A program made the position numbers and the translations under genes. Under the pieces are notes generated by a model, which was not told where the DNA came from, made no database searches, and saw only the letters and a program-made list of their open reading frames with translations. Shown here in pieces: positions 25,040 to 33,618 of a stretch of DNA of 47,931 nucleotides; positions within the stretch are counted from its first letter, which is position 1, and each line of letters starts with the position of its first letter. Source of the stretch: Bacteroidota bacterium (GTDB lineage: Bacteria; Bacteroidota; Bacteroidia; Flavobacteriales_F; PHOS-HE28). The DNA is taken from contig JAFDZE010000025.1 in NCBI GenBank assembly GCA_018267155.1, positions 535 through 48,465 on the forward strand, read 5' to 3'.

Positions 25040-28000
25040 ATGCGCCTTTCTCTCCGGTCCGTGATCGGCCTGCACGCAGCCTTCTGTGGTGTGGCCCGGA
25101 TCCTCGCGCAACCCGCTTTCACCGTCGATACGCTCGATCTGGCCTTTTCCAAGATCACCATCAACGAGGGGCTCTCACAGGGCATGGTCAGCACCATCGC
25201 GCAGGACCGCCAGGGCTTCATGTGGTTCGGCACCAAGGACGGCCTGAACCGCTACGACGGCTACACCTTTACCGTGTTCCGGCACGATGCGGCCGACAGC
25301 AACACTGTGCGCGAGAGCACCATCACCGGCCTGTACTGCGACCGCATGGGACGGCTCTGGGTGGGCACCGCCACCGGGCTCGACCTCTTCGATGACCGTA
25401 CCGAGCGCTTTGTCCACGTACCCATTGAGGGCTCCAACGGCGACTGGGGCAGTGTGGTCCACATCGTGCTCGACGACAACGGCGATCTCTGGGTGAGTAC
25501 CACCTCCACATTGGTGAAGCTCACGTTCGCTGAGCCCTTCACCTCGCACGTCCTGCCCTCGTTCACCACAACGTGGTTCGGCGATGGCTATGCCACCATC
25601 AGCCACACACGCGATGGTACGCTCTGGGGCAACGTCAACGAGGTCACGTTCCGGATCACCCCTCATCATGGTGTACCGGACGGGATCGACACCATCGGCA
25701 CCATCGACTTCTGCAATGCCAGGGAACAGTTCGGTGCGCTCACGGTGGTGGAGGATACCGTGCGCGACAAATTGTACGGCATCTATGAGAACGGTATCGT
25801 TGAAGTGGACCGGGCCAGCGGCCGACTCGAGTATCTGATCCAGGACAGCAACACCCTGAACTGGCTGCAGGCGCTCAATCCGGTGATCGACAGGAAGGGC
25901 ATGATGTGGTTGGCGACGTTCCGTGGACTCTACCGATTTGATCCCGTCCGACGCCAACTCACGTCCATCGGCACATCCGATCCGGACCTCGGACCGTTGA
26001 TCAGCACGTTGAAGTGGTCAATGTTCGACCGCACGGGCACGCTCTGGTTGGGCACCGCCGGCTACGGCGTACTCAAGTACGATCCCCGGATCGAACGCTT
26101 CAACAACCAGGCGAGCGGAAGTGTACGCGCTCTGGCCATGACGAATGATGGCCAGGTACTCATCTCGCACTACAACAGTTACCTGACGGTCTTCGATCCC
26201 GGACCCGGGCGGTACAGCACGCGGATCAAACGCGTTGATCAGCGCTGGCCCGCGATCGGTGCGGAACTTCCGACGCAGTATGCGGAGATGACCGTGCAGG
26301 ATCGCGACGGCGTGTACTGGTCCTACCTTACGTACGGTATCCTCGGCCGGTATGACCCGAAGGCGGGCACATTCGAGCTGGTGAGACCGGCGCGTGAACC
26401 TGGCGAACCGGAGGATGGTTTCCTCTTCCCGTTGCACATCGGTACGGACAGCGCGCTGTGGTGCGGAGGCAACCAAGGCCTCTGGCGGATCGACACGCGC
26501 AGGAAGGCATGCGTGGTGCATCCCTGGCCCACAGCAGCGGTGAACAATCCGTACCCCTTCACCACAGCGATCCATCAAGGTTCGGACGGTGTGGTCTGGG
26601 TGGGCACGGTGAAGGGCCTGCTCCGTTTCGATCCCCATGCGGACACATGGCGGATCCGGGCGCACGATCCCGACGATCCCACCACACTATCCGCCCAAAC
26701 GGTCTTCGCCGTGTGCCCGGATCCAGCGGACCCGCTGAACGTCTTCTGGGTCGGCACGAACGGCGGTGGCTTGGACCGCTTTGACGCTCGCACCGGGAAG
26801 TTCTCGCGCTTCACCACGCACGAGGGCTTGCCCAACGATGTTGTGTACGGCGTGCTCAGCGATGACGCAGGCTGTCTGTGGATGAGCACGAACAAGGGGA
26901 TCGCACGCTTGGATCCACGGACCGGGGTCTTCCGCAATTTCAATGCGGGGGATGGTCTTCAGAGCGACGAATTCAACCGCTACTCCTATTGCAAGGACAA
27001 GCAGGGGCGGCTGTGGTTCGGAGGGGTCAGTGGATTCAACTGGTTCGATCCGCGTGAGCTGGCGGAGGACCCCGCCCCCCTCACCGTGCGCATCACCGGC
27101 ATCAAGCTGATGAACAAGCCGGTCATCTTCGGCTCCCCGGGCGCCCCGCTCGGATCGCCCGCTCACCTGAGCACCGGCATGACCATCCCGTACAGCGCGA
27201 GCATGGTGACGTTCACGTTCGCGGCCATGGAATTCAGTGCGCCGGAACTCCATCAGTACAGGTATAAATTGGAGGGGTTCGACCCGGACTGGATCGACGC
27301 GGGTACGGACCACAGCGCCATTTACACCAACCTGGACCCGGGTACCTACGTCTTCAGGGTGCGTGCCAGCAATCGCGACGGGATCTGGGATGAACAAGGG
27401 ACCTCCTTCTTTCTCACCGTTCGCCCGCCCTGGTGGCGGACCTGGTGGTTCTACACACTTTGCGGCCTGGTCACGATCGGCGGGGTGCTGCTGTACATAC
27501 GCAGCCTGCGCGTGCGCCAGGTGATGCTGGAGCGCACGGTGGACCAGCGCACGCACGAGTTGAAGCGCGAGATGGACCGGAGCGAGGAACTGTTGAAGAA
27601 CATCCTGCCGGTGAATGTGGCCGCAGAACTCAAACTCCGGGGACATGCCGAGGCGCGGCATTTCGACCAGGTCACCGTGCTGTTCAGCGACTTCAAGGAT
27701 TTCACGCATGTGAGCGAACAACTCTCCGCCACTGAACTGGTGGAGGAGCTGAACGTCTGCTTCAACGCCTTCGATCGGATCATGGAAAAATACGGAGTGG
27801 AGAAGATCAAGACCATCGGCGACGCGTACATGGCGGCCGGCGGCGTGCCCGATCCGAGCGGGGGCATGCCCCTTGGCGTGGTGCTCGCCGGCCTGGAGAT
27901 GCAAGAGATCATGCGGGAGCGGCAGCTTGAACGGATGGCCGCGGGCAAGCCCACGTTTGAGATGCGCGTGGGCATTCATACCGGTCCGGTGGTCGCCGGC

Positions 28001-28717
28001 ATCGTTGGTCGGCGCAAGTTCGCATACGACATCTGGGGCGATACCGTGAATACGGCCAGCCGGATGGAAAGCAGCGGAGCAACAGGTGAGGTGAACATCA
28101 GTGAAGCCACCTACCAACTGGTGAAGGATGAGCCGGATCTGCTGTTCACACCACGTGGGAGAGTGGCCGCGAAGGGCAAGGGTGACCTGGAGATGTTCTA
28201 CGTCCGTGCTCGTTCCATCAGATCGATCGTTGATGCAGAACCCTCCAGGCGGGATCCCATGGTGGTCGGCCCCCGCTTGCGCAAGGAGGAGGGATCCGGG
28301 TCCATGGAGGAACGGACAAGCCTGCTCCGCAACGTGCGGATACTGCTTGCGGAGGACAATGATTTCAACGCGATGGTGGCGCAGGGCCATCTTGAGCACG
28401 CCATCCCCGGTATGAGGCTCGTTCACGTCCTGAATGGGGTGAAAGCGGTGGAGGCCGTCCGAGCGGGCGATTTTGATGTCGTTTTGATGGATGTCCAGAT
28501 GCCGGAGATGAACGGGTATGATGCCACCCGGGCCATACGTGCCCTGCCCGGTGACAAGTCGCGAGTCCCGATCATCGCGATGAGCGCCAATGTGATGAAG
28601 GCGGAGATCGATCGTTGCTTGGAGGCGGGGATGAGCAAATTCGTCCCCAAGCCGTACAAACAGGAGCAGCTGCTGTCGGCGATCGAGAGTGTACTGAACG
28701 GAAAGGATGTGCGCTGA
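25040..28717 (+). CDS. Propeller/Y_Y_Y sensor adenylate cyclase with C-terminal receiver domain
   Basis: A 1225-residue transmembrane signalling protein. Order: signal peptide (1-24), a two-component-regulator beta-propeller of Reg_prop repeats (about 30-680; GLSQGMVSTIAQDRQGFMWF, DRMGRLWVGTATGLDLFD), a Y_Y_Y domain (about 730-797), one membrane helix (about 797-822), a short coiled coil, a class III cyclase domain (about 875-1058) and a receiver domain (about 1097-1222). Cyclase residues are intact: metal Asp in LFSDFKDF and IGDAYM, substrate Lys in EKIKTIGD, Asp in YDIWGDTVN, and Asn/Arg in NTASRMES. The Lys/Asp pair predicts ATP, not GTP. The receiver has D1151 (VVLMDVQMPEMNG) and the conserved Lys (FVPKPYKQ). 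It should make cAMP in the cytoplasm under control of a periplasmic ligand and of phosphorylation (inference). Its stop overlaps the next gene, a histidine kinase without receiver. Confidence 0.9.
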   Translation: MRLSLRSVIGLHAAFCGVARILAQPAFTVDTLDLAFSKITINEGLSQGMVSTIAQDRQGFMWFGTKDGLNRYDGYTFTVFRHDAADSNTVRESTITGLYCDRMGRLWVGTATGLDLFDDRTERFVHVPIEGSNGDWGSVVHIVLDDNGDLWVSTTSTLVKLTFAEPFTSHVLPSFTTTWFGDGYATISHTRDGTLWGNVNEVTFRITPHHGVPDGIDTIGTIDFCNAREQFGALTVVEDTVRDKLYGIYENGIVEVDRASGRLEYLIQDSNTLNWLQALNPVIDRKGMMWLATFRGLYRFDPVRRQLTSIGTSDPDLGPLISTLKWSMFDRTGTLWLGTAGYGVLKYDPRIERFNNQASGSVRALAMTNDGQVLISHYNSYLTVFDPGPGRYSTRIKRVDQRWPAIGAELPTQYAEMTVQDRDGVYWSYLTYGILGRYDPKAGTFELVRPAREPGEPEDGFLFPLHIGTDSALWCGGNQGLWRIDTRRKACVVHPWPTAAVNNPYPFTTAIHQGSDGVVWVGTVKGLLRFDPHADTWRIRAHDPDDPTTLSAQTVFAVCPDPADPLNVFWVGTNGGGLDRFDARTGKFSRFTTHEGLPNDVVYGVLSDDAGCLWMSTNKGIARLDPRTGVFRNFNAGDGLQSDEFNRYSYCKDKQGRLWFGGVSGFNWFDPRELAEDPAPLTVRITGIKLMNKPVIFGSPGAPLGSPAHLSTGMTIPYSASMVTFTFAAMEFSAPELHQYRYKLEGFDPDWIDAGTDHSAIYTNLDPGTYVFRVRASNRDGIWDEQGTSFFLTVRPPWWRTWWFYTLCGLVTIGGVLLYIRSLRVRQVMLERTVDQRTHELKREMDRSEELLKNILPVNVAAELKLRGHAEARHFDQVTVLFSDFKDFTHVSEQLSATELVEELNVCFNAFDRIMEKYGVEKIKTIGDAYMAAGGVPDPSGGMPLGVVLAGLEMQEIMRERQLERMAAGKPTFEMRVGIHTGPVVAGIVGRRKFAYDIWGDTVNTASRMESSGATGEVNISEATYQLVKDEPDLLFTPRGRVAAKGKGDLEMFYVRARSIRSIVDAEPSRRDPMVVGPRLRKEEGSGSMEERTSLLRNVRILLAEDNDFNAMVAQGHLEHAIPGMRLVHVLNGVKAVEAVRAGDFDVVLMDVQMPEMNGYDATRAIRALPGDKSRVPIIAMSANVMKAEIDRCLEAGMSKFVPKPYKQEQLLSAIESVLNGKDVR

Positions 28718-31700
28718 TGCGGGCCGGTAAACCGATCGTCATGGCCTGTCTCGTCGTGTCCGCGGGCTGCGAACGAGAAATACATCATGAACGGTCGGTA
28801 GAGACGAGGATGCCGGTGGCCGCCGTGGGCCGCGTCACGCGGATCGATGCGGCGAACGCCCCGGAGGTGCTGCCCGTGCCACCGGAGCGTACGGTGACGG
28901 CCGGACCGTTCATTCCCGTTGGGAACGATGGCGCGGTCGCGGGTGCCATCGCACACACGCGAACGTTCACCACCGACGATGGCCTGCCCATGGACGACAT
29001 CATGTGCGCGTACCGCGCTCCCGATGGGGCGCTATGGTTCGGTACCAACGGCGGTGGCATCACACGTTACGATGGCCATTCATTCACCAACTACTCCATG
29101 GCCCACGGCCTGCCGGACAACACCATCCTATCCCTCCGGGGCGACCGGCAAGGCAACCTCTGGATCGGAACGAGCACGGGTGGACTTTGCCGCTTCGACG
29201 GGCATCGTTTCACCACGTTCACGATCGGTGAAGGAACGGGTCTGGCCAAGGGCATCAACTGCATCCTGGAGGATCAGCAGGGCGTGTTATGGTTCGGGTC
29301 CCGTGGCCACGGCGTGTTCCGGTACGACGGCAAGGACTTCACGATCATGCCGGTGATCGATCCCGAGGGCAGGGATCTCCTGCTGGACATGGTCCTCGCG
29401 AATGACGGCTCCGTCTGGGCGTCGACCGATCACGGGCTCGCGCGGTACGATGGCCGTATGTTCAGACATATGATCCCGATGAATGGAGATTCGCTGGATG
29501 ATGTGATCTCCATGGTGGCCAACGCCGATGGATCCCTGTGGCTCGGGAGGGAGAACGGAGGCATCACGCGTTGTGCGATCGACCATGGTCGCATGATGAC
29601 CACCGATATCCAACTCCTGCCCGGCGAACCTGTTCGTGTCGGTCAAATGATCAACGGCCGAGGAGGCACACTCTGGATCGGGACCACGACGCACGGTGCG
29701 CTGTTGTTCAACCCACGGGAGCAGGGTCCTTCACGGGTGCGCCGATTGTCCACCGCGCAGGGTTTGCCATCGGACGAGGTATTGTGCGTGGTGATGGGCA
29801 GGCACGGCGATGTCTGGCTCGGATCACGGGGTGCCGGGCTCACCCACTACCACGGTGAAGCCCTGTCCACCTTCCGTGGCATCAGACCGATCAGCATGGC
29901 CGAGGACCCGCAAGGCATATTGTGGCTGGGCACGACGGGGGGACTGGCGCGTTTTGATGGGCAAGGCTTCAGTGAACAACGCACCGGGTCCGGTACACCG
30001 GGGTGGGTCTACTCGGTAAGTATCGATCCCCTGGGACGTGCAGGTTTCGGCAGGAACATGATCGACCCCCGTGTGAACGGGATCAGCTGGTTCGATGGTG
30101 CGCGTTACCACGTGACGAGCGTACCCGATGACCGGAAATTCCCCGACATCTTCTGGACGCTTCATGACCACCACGGTCACCTTTGGGTCGGGGGGCGACG
30201 GGGCGTGGAACGTTATGCCGATGGCCAGCGCACCAGTTACACCACGGGTCAGGGACTCGGGAGCGACCTGATCCTCTCACTCGCCGAGGACGGGCACGGA
30301 TCCATTTGGGCAGGTACGGACGGCGGGGGCGTTTCGCGCATCGACAGCACGCGGGTGACCACCTGGACCACGGAACAAGGGTTGCCCAACAACGTGGTTT
30401 GGACCGTTCTGGACGAAGGTCGCGGGACGATGTGGATGACCACCTTGGCAGGACTCTGCCGCTTCGATGGCCGGACTTTTCTCACGTTCGGTACGCAGCA
30501 GGGCCTGCCCGACGACATTGTCAATCAGGCGCTGCTCGCCAGGGACCGCAAGGCGTTGTATGTGGGCACGCTCAATGGCCTCGCGGTGATCACCGGCTGG
30601 AGGGATCGCGCCGGGCACATACGACCCTGCGATGCGTTCACCGGCCTGTCGAACGATTCCCTCGCTGCGTACGAACCGGTCGTTGAGGTCTACAACGCGT
30701 CCACCGGCTTCCCGGTAAAGGACATCCAGACCGCGGAGCATTCAATTTTTGAGGACAGCAAAGGGATCGTGTGGGTCGCCACGGGGAGCGACAAGACCGG
30801 ACTCGTGCGACTGGATCGTGCGGCACTCCAGCCTGATACGGTCCCGTTGACCGTACAGCTGATGGAGGTGACACTCGGGAACGAGCGCGTTTGTTGGTAC
30901 GACCTCCTGGCAGGATGCGACAGTACTACGCTCGCACAGCAGGAGAAATGCACCTTCGGAAGGAGCATGACGAAGGATGAGCGTGAAGCGGTACGAACAA
31001 GGCTCTCCGGCGTGACTTTCAATGCGATCAGCCCGTTCTTCGCCGTACCGCGATCGCTCGTGCTCGACCACGCGAACGATCGCATCGCGTTCAGGTTTTC
31101 GGGTATCGAGACCTCGCGCCCCGAGGTGGTGCTGTACCAGTACATGCTGGAAGGTTATGATGAGGACTGGAGCGCCCCGGCTCGAACGAGCCGTGCCACA
31201 TACGGGAACATCAACGAAGGCGAATACGTCTTCAAGGTAAAAGCGAAGAACACGGCCGGGATCTGGAGCGCACCTTTGGAGTACCGCTTCAGCGTGCTGC
31301 CGCCATGGCATCGTACATGGTGGGCATATGCGCTGTACGTGCTGGCTGTTGGCGGAGGCACCGTGCTGTACATCCGGCTTCGACTCGCGGCATTGAAACG
31401 CCAGAAGGCGGTGCTGGAGCGTACCGTGGATGAGCGCACCGTGGAATTGCGGCACAAGAAGGAGGAAGCGGACCAGCAGCGGCAGCGGGCCGAGTTGAGC
31501 GAAAAGGCCAAGGAGCAGTTCCTCGCCAACATGAGCCATGAGATCCGTACACCCATGAACGCCATCATGGGCATGAGCGACATCCTGAAGAACCGACCGC
31601 ACCCGCCGGAACAGGACAAGTTCCTCCATGCCATCACCCAGAGCAGCGAGAACCTGCTCGTCATCATCAACGACATCCTCGACCTGACCAAGATCGACGC

Positions 31701-32199
31701 CGGGCGTTTCGAATTCGAGGCTATACCGTTCGAGCCGCGCACCGTGCTCGGGAATGTGGGGGACATCCTGCAGTTCAAGGCTGAAGGGAAGGGACTCGCG
31801 CTCGCACTGGAGGTCGATGATGCGGTCCCTGAGAAGCTGATCGGTGATCCGACCCGATTGAACCAGATCGTGATGAACCTTGCCGGCAACGCCGTGAAAT
31901 TCACGGAGCGGGGAGGTGTGACCATCCGTGCCTCCATCGCGGAGCGGTCCATCGATCGCTGTTCGCTCGTTGTCGCGGTCAGCGACACGGGCATCGGCAT
32001 TCCGGAGGACCGGCTGGAAAAGATATTCGAGGAGTTCACGCAGGCATACAGCGACACCACACGGAAGTATGGTGGTACCGGCTTGGGGCTCACCATCAGC
32101 AAACGGCTCGCTGAATTGCAGGGAGGAAGCATATCAGTGACCAGCCAGCGCGACAAAGGCAGCACGTTCACGGTGGCGATCCCCTATGGCCTGGGGTGA
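28717..32199 (+). CDS. Propeller/Y_Y_Y sensor histidine kinase without receiver domain
   Basis: A 1160-residue membrane kinase whose ATG overlaps the previous stop (TGATG), implying coupled translation. An N-terminal export signal (IVMACLVVSAGC) has only a weak lipobox around Cys18. A Reg_prop beta-propeller follows (about 75-720; DGLPMDDIMCAYRAPDGALW, QGLPNNVVWTVLDEGRGTMW), then a Y_Y_Y domain (about 790-863), one membrane helix (about 865-890), a coiled coil, HisKA with H941 (NMSHEIRTPMN), and HATPase_c with N-box NLAGNAVKF (about 1052), DTGIGIPEDR (about 1089) and GGTGLGLTISKRL. The chain ends right after the ATPase domain, so no receiver, HPt or AraC output is fused. Bacteroidota hybrid sensors of this type usually carry their receiver and regulator in cis. 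The nearest receiver is on the adjacent cyclase, its probable partner. Confidence 0.9.
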   Translation: MRAGKPIVMACLVVSAGCEREIHHERSVETRMPVAAVGRVTRIDAANAPEVLPVPPERTVTAGPFIPVGNDGAVAGAIAHTRTFTTDDGLPMDDIMCAYRAPDGALWFGTNGGGITRYDGHSFTNYSMAHGLPDNTILSLRGDRQGNLWIGTSTGGLCRFDGHRFTTFTIGEGTGLAKGINCILEDQQGVLWFGSRGHGVFRYDGKDFTIMPVIDPEGRDLLLDMVLANDGSVWASTDHGLARYDGRMFRHMIPMNGDSLDDVISMVANADGSLWLGRENGGITRCAIDHGRMMTTDIQLLPGEPVRVGQMINGRGGTLWIGTTTHGALLFNPREQGPSRVRRLSTAQGLPSDEVLCVVMGRHGDVWLGSRGAGLTHYHGEALSTFRGIRPISMAEDPQGILWLGTTGGLARFDGQGFSEQRTGSGTPGWVYSVSIDPLGRAGFGRNMIDPRVNGISWFDGARYHVTSVPDDRKFPDIFWTLHDHHGHLWVGGRRGVERYADGQRTSYTTGQGLGSDLILSLAEDGHGSIWAGTDGGGVSRIDSTRVTTWTTEQGLPNNVVWTVLDEGRGTMWMTTLAGLCRFDGRTFLTFGTQQGLPDDIVNQALLARDRKALYVGTLNGLAVITGWRDRAGHIRPCDAFTGLSNDSLAAYEPVVEVYNASTGFPVKDIQTAEHSIFEDSKGIVWVATGSDKTGLVRLDRAALQPDTVPLTVQLMEVTLGNERVCWYDLLAGCDSTTLAQQEKCTFGRSMTKDEREAVRTRLSGVTFNAISPFFAVPRSLVLDHANDRIAFRFSGIETSRPEVVLYQYMLEGYDEDWSAPARTSRATYGNINEGEYVFKVKAKNTAGIWSAPLEYRFSVLPPWHRTWWAYALYVLAVGGGTVLYIRLRLAALKRQKAVLERTVDERTVELRHKKEEADQQRQRAELSEKAKEQFLANMSHEIRTPMNAIMGMSDILKNRPHPPEQDKFLHAITQSSENLLVIINDILDLTKIDAGRFEFEAIPFEPRTVLGNVGDILQFKAEGKGLALALEVDDAVPEKLIGDPTRLNQIVMNLAGNAVKFTERGGVTIRASIAERSIDRCSLVVAVSDTGIGIPEDRLEKIFEEFTQAYSDTTRKYGGTGLGLTISKRLAELQGGSISVTSQRDKGSTFTVAIPYGLG

Positions 32200-32276
32200 T
32201 ACCGTGCGCCAGGACCACATTCAACCCGATGGTTACTGAGACGGCCAGAAAGAACCGGTCGGTCCCGGGTTCAAGG

Positions 32277-32316
32277 GTGCGAGGGTGCAAGAGTCACGAC
32301 TCTCGCACCCTCGCAC
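32277..32316. repeat. 19-bp inverted repeat (REP-like or terminator)
   Basis: Arms 32277-32295 and 32298-32316 pair with one mismatch around a 2-nt loop, forming a long GC-rich hairpin 78 bases after the kinase stop. Within each arm GTGCGAGG-like units recur, and a third partial unit follows (TTTCGCACCC). A terminator role is possible, but the internal repetition looks more like a REP-type element. The rest of the 280-base gap (32200-32479) shows no gene. Confidence 0.6.
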
Positions 32317-32479
32317 TTTCGCACCCCATGGTTCATTCTGATCACGATAGTCGAGAGATCGGATCTTCATCACCGGCTCAGTATTACTGTTCGGAACATC
32401 CGATCGTGGATGGATCCTTTGGTCGCCGCATATACGGCTTCGGGGATGGGCGTAGTTTTCTCACCACAAGAACAACCAC

Positions 32480-33493
32480 ATGAGAACAAGCCCTACCCTT
32501 GTAGCCTTTCTTGGCATCCTGCCATGTGCAACCCTCTGCGGCCAGGTCACCCTCAGCAGCGGCACGGCGGATCCCTCCGCCGGCGATGCGCTCACCCTGT
32601 CCACATGCTCCTGGGTGGATCCCGGGCCCGCCGGCACGAACATCACCTGGGCCCAGCCCGACCTGGAGGTGCTCTCCACCAACGTTTCCAACTACGTCTC
32701 GGTGGCCTCCACGGGGCTGGCGGGAACCTATCCCAATGCAACGGTAGCGTATGATGGGGGTGGAGGCACGTACCTCTTCTATCGGGAGGCCGCCACCGGC
32801 TACGAGCAGGACGGTTTCGTCCTGAACATGTATTCGGCCACGTGTTCGGACCGGCTGCTCCTGCTTCCTTATCCCCTGAGCTACGGCAACACCTGGTCGG
32901 ACAATGCGACATGCACCGTGACCGACGGATCCACGTCCTGGGCGCGCACCATGAGCGTGACCGGTACAGCCGATGGATGGGGGAGCATCATCCTTCCCGC
33001 TGGCACGGTGACGAACGTGCTGCGGGTGCATTGGGTGGAGAACATGGTGGACAACCAATATGATCCGCCTTCCACCACCGTCTTCGACTACTATTCCTGG
33101 TATCGTCCTGAGACGCCCGGTCCTGTCTTTTCCACCTCCAACATCGATGTGACCATCTTCGGCTTCTCTACCAGTGATTCGAGCTCCACGCTGTTGGATC
33201 TGAGCGCGATCGGCATGCAGGAGGTGCTCGACCATGCGATCGGGGTGCGGGTGATGCCCAACCCGGTTCCGGATCGTGCGGAGGTGGTCTTCGGCCTCGG
33301 TGCGGGAGAGCGTGCGACCATCGAGTTGCTCGACGTTTCCGGTCGAGTTGTCCGCACCAGCACACGGGCCATCCAGGTGTCCGGTGCGCAGCGTGAGTTC
33401 ATCGACATGGTCGCGCTTCCGGCCGGGGCATACGTGGTGCGGATCACCGATGGCCGTGGTGCCTATGGAACAAGTCGCGTGGTGAAGCGCTGA
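32480..33493 (+). CDS. Secreted protein with T9SS type A sorting domain
   Basis: A 337-residue exported protein of unknown function. A signal peptide (about 1-21, ending TLCGQ) is followed by a beta-rich middle (about 22-240) with no recognised domain; it has a Tyr/Gly/Ser-rich surface-type composition (YDGGGGTYLFYREAATGYEQ). The C terminus (about 255-337) is a T9SS type A sorting domain (VRVMPNPVPDRAEVVF, IELLDVSGRVVRTS, LPAGAYVVRITDG, ending RVVKR). It should therefore be exported through the type IX system and attached to the surface or released. The ATG at 32480 is preceded by an A-rich stretch typical of Bacteroidota leaders. No operon partner is evident. Confidence 0.88.
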   Translation: MRTSPTLVAFLGILPCATLCGQVTLSSGTADPSAGDALTLSTCSWVDPGPAGTNITWAQPDLEVLSTNVSNYVSVASTGLAGTYPNATVAYDGGGGTYLFYREAATGYEQDGFVLNMYSATCSDRLLLLPYPLSYGNTWSDNATCTVTDGSTSWARTMSVTGTADGWGSIILPAGTVTNVLRVHWVENMVDNQYDPPSTTVFDYYSWYRPETPGPVFSTSNIDVTIFGFSTSDSSSTLLDLSAIGMQEVLDHAIGVRVMPNPVPDRAEVVFGLGAGERATIELLDVSGRVVRTSTRAIQVSGAQREFIDMVALPAGAYVVRITDGRGAYGTSRVVKR

Positions 33494-33618
33494 GCGCCCG
33501 GCCCCCTTGGAACAGGAGTTCGACCGCACAGGCACGCGGTCGCGCGGGATCCTGCATGCAGTGATCCGAAACCGGGGTGGGCAGAATTCCGCATCTTCAC
33601 CACCCCTCTTTTACACCC

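Noticed and set aside
26687-28426. 579-codon minus-strand open frame opposite the receiver-bearing cyclase
   Set aside because: No start context or domain; the sense frame carries the cyclase and receiver motifs without interruption.
28717-28780. Lipoprotein signal on the histidine kinase
   Set aside because: The stretch before Cys18 (VSAGC) lacks the usual hydrophobic residue at -3 and the hydrophobic core is short, so lipid attachment is not claimed.
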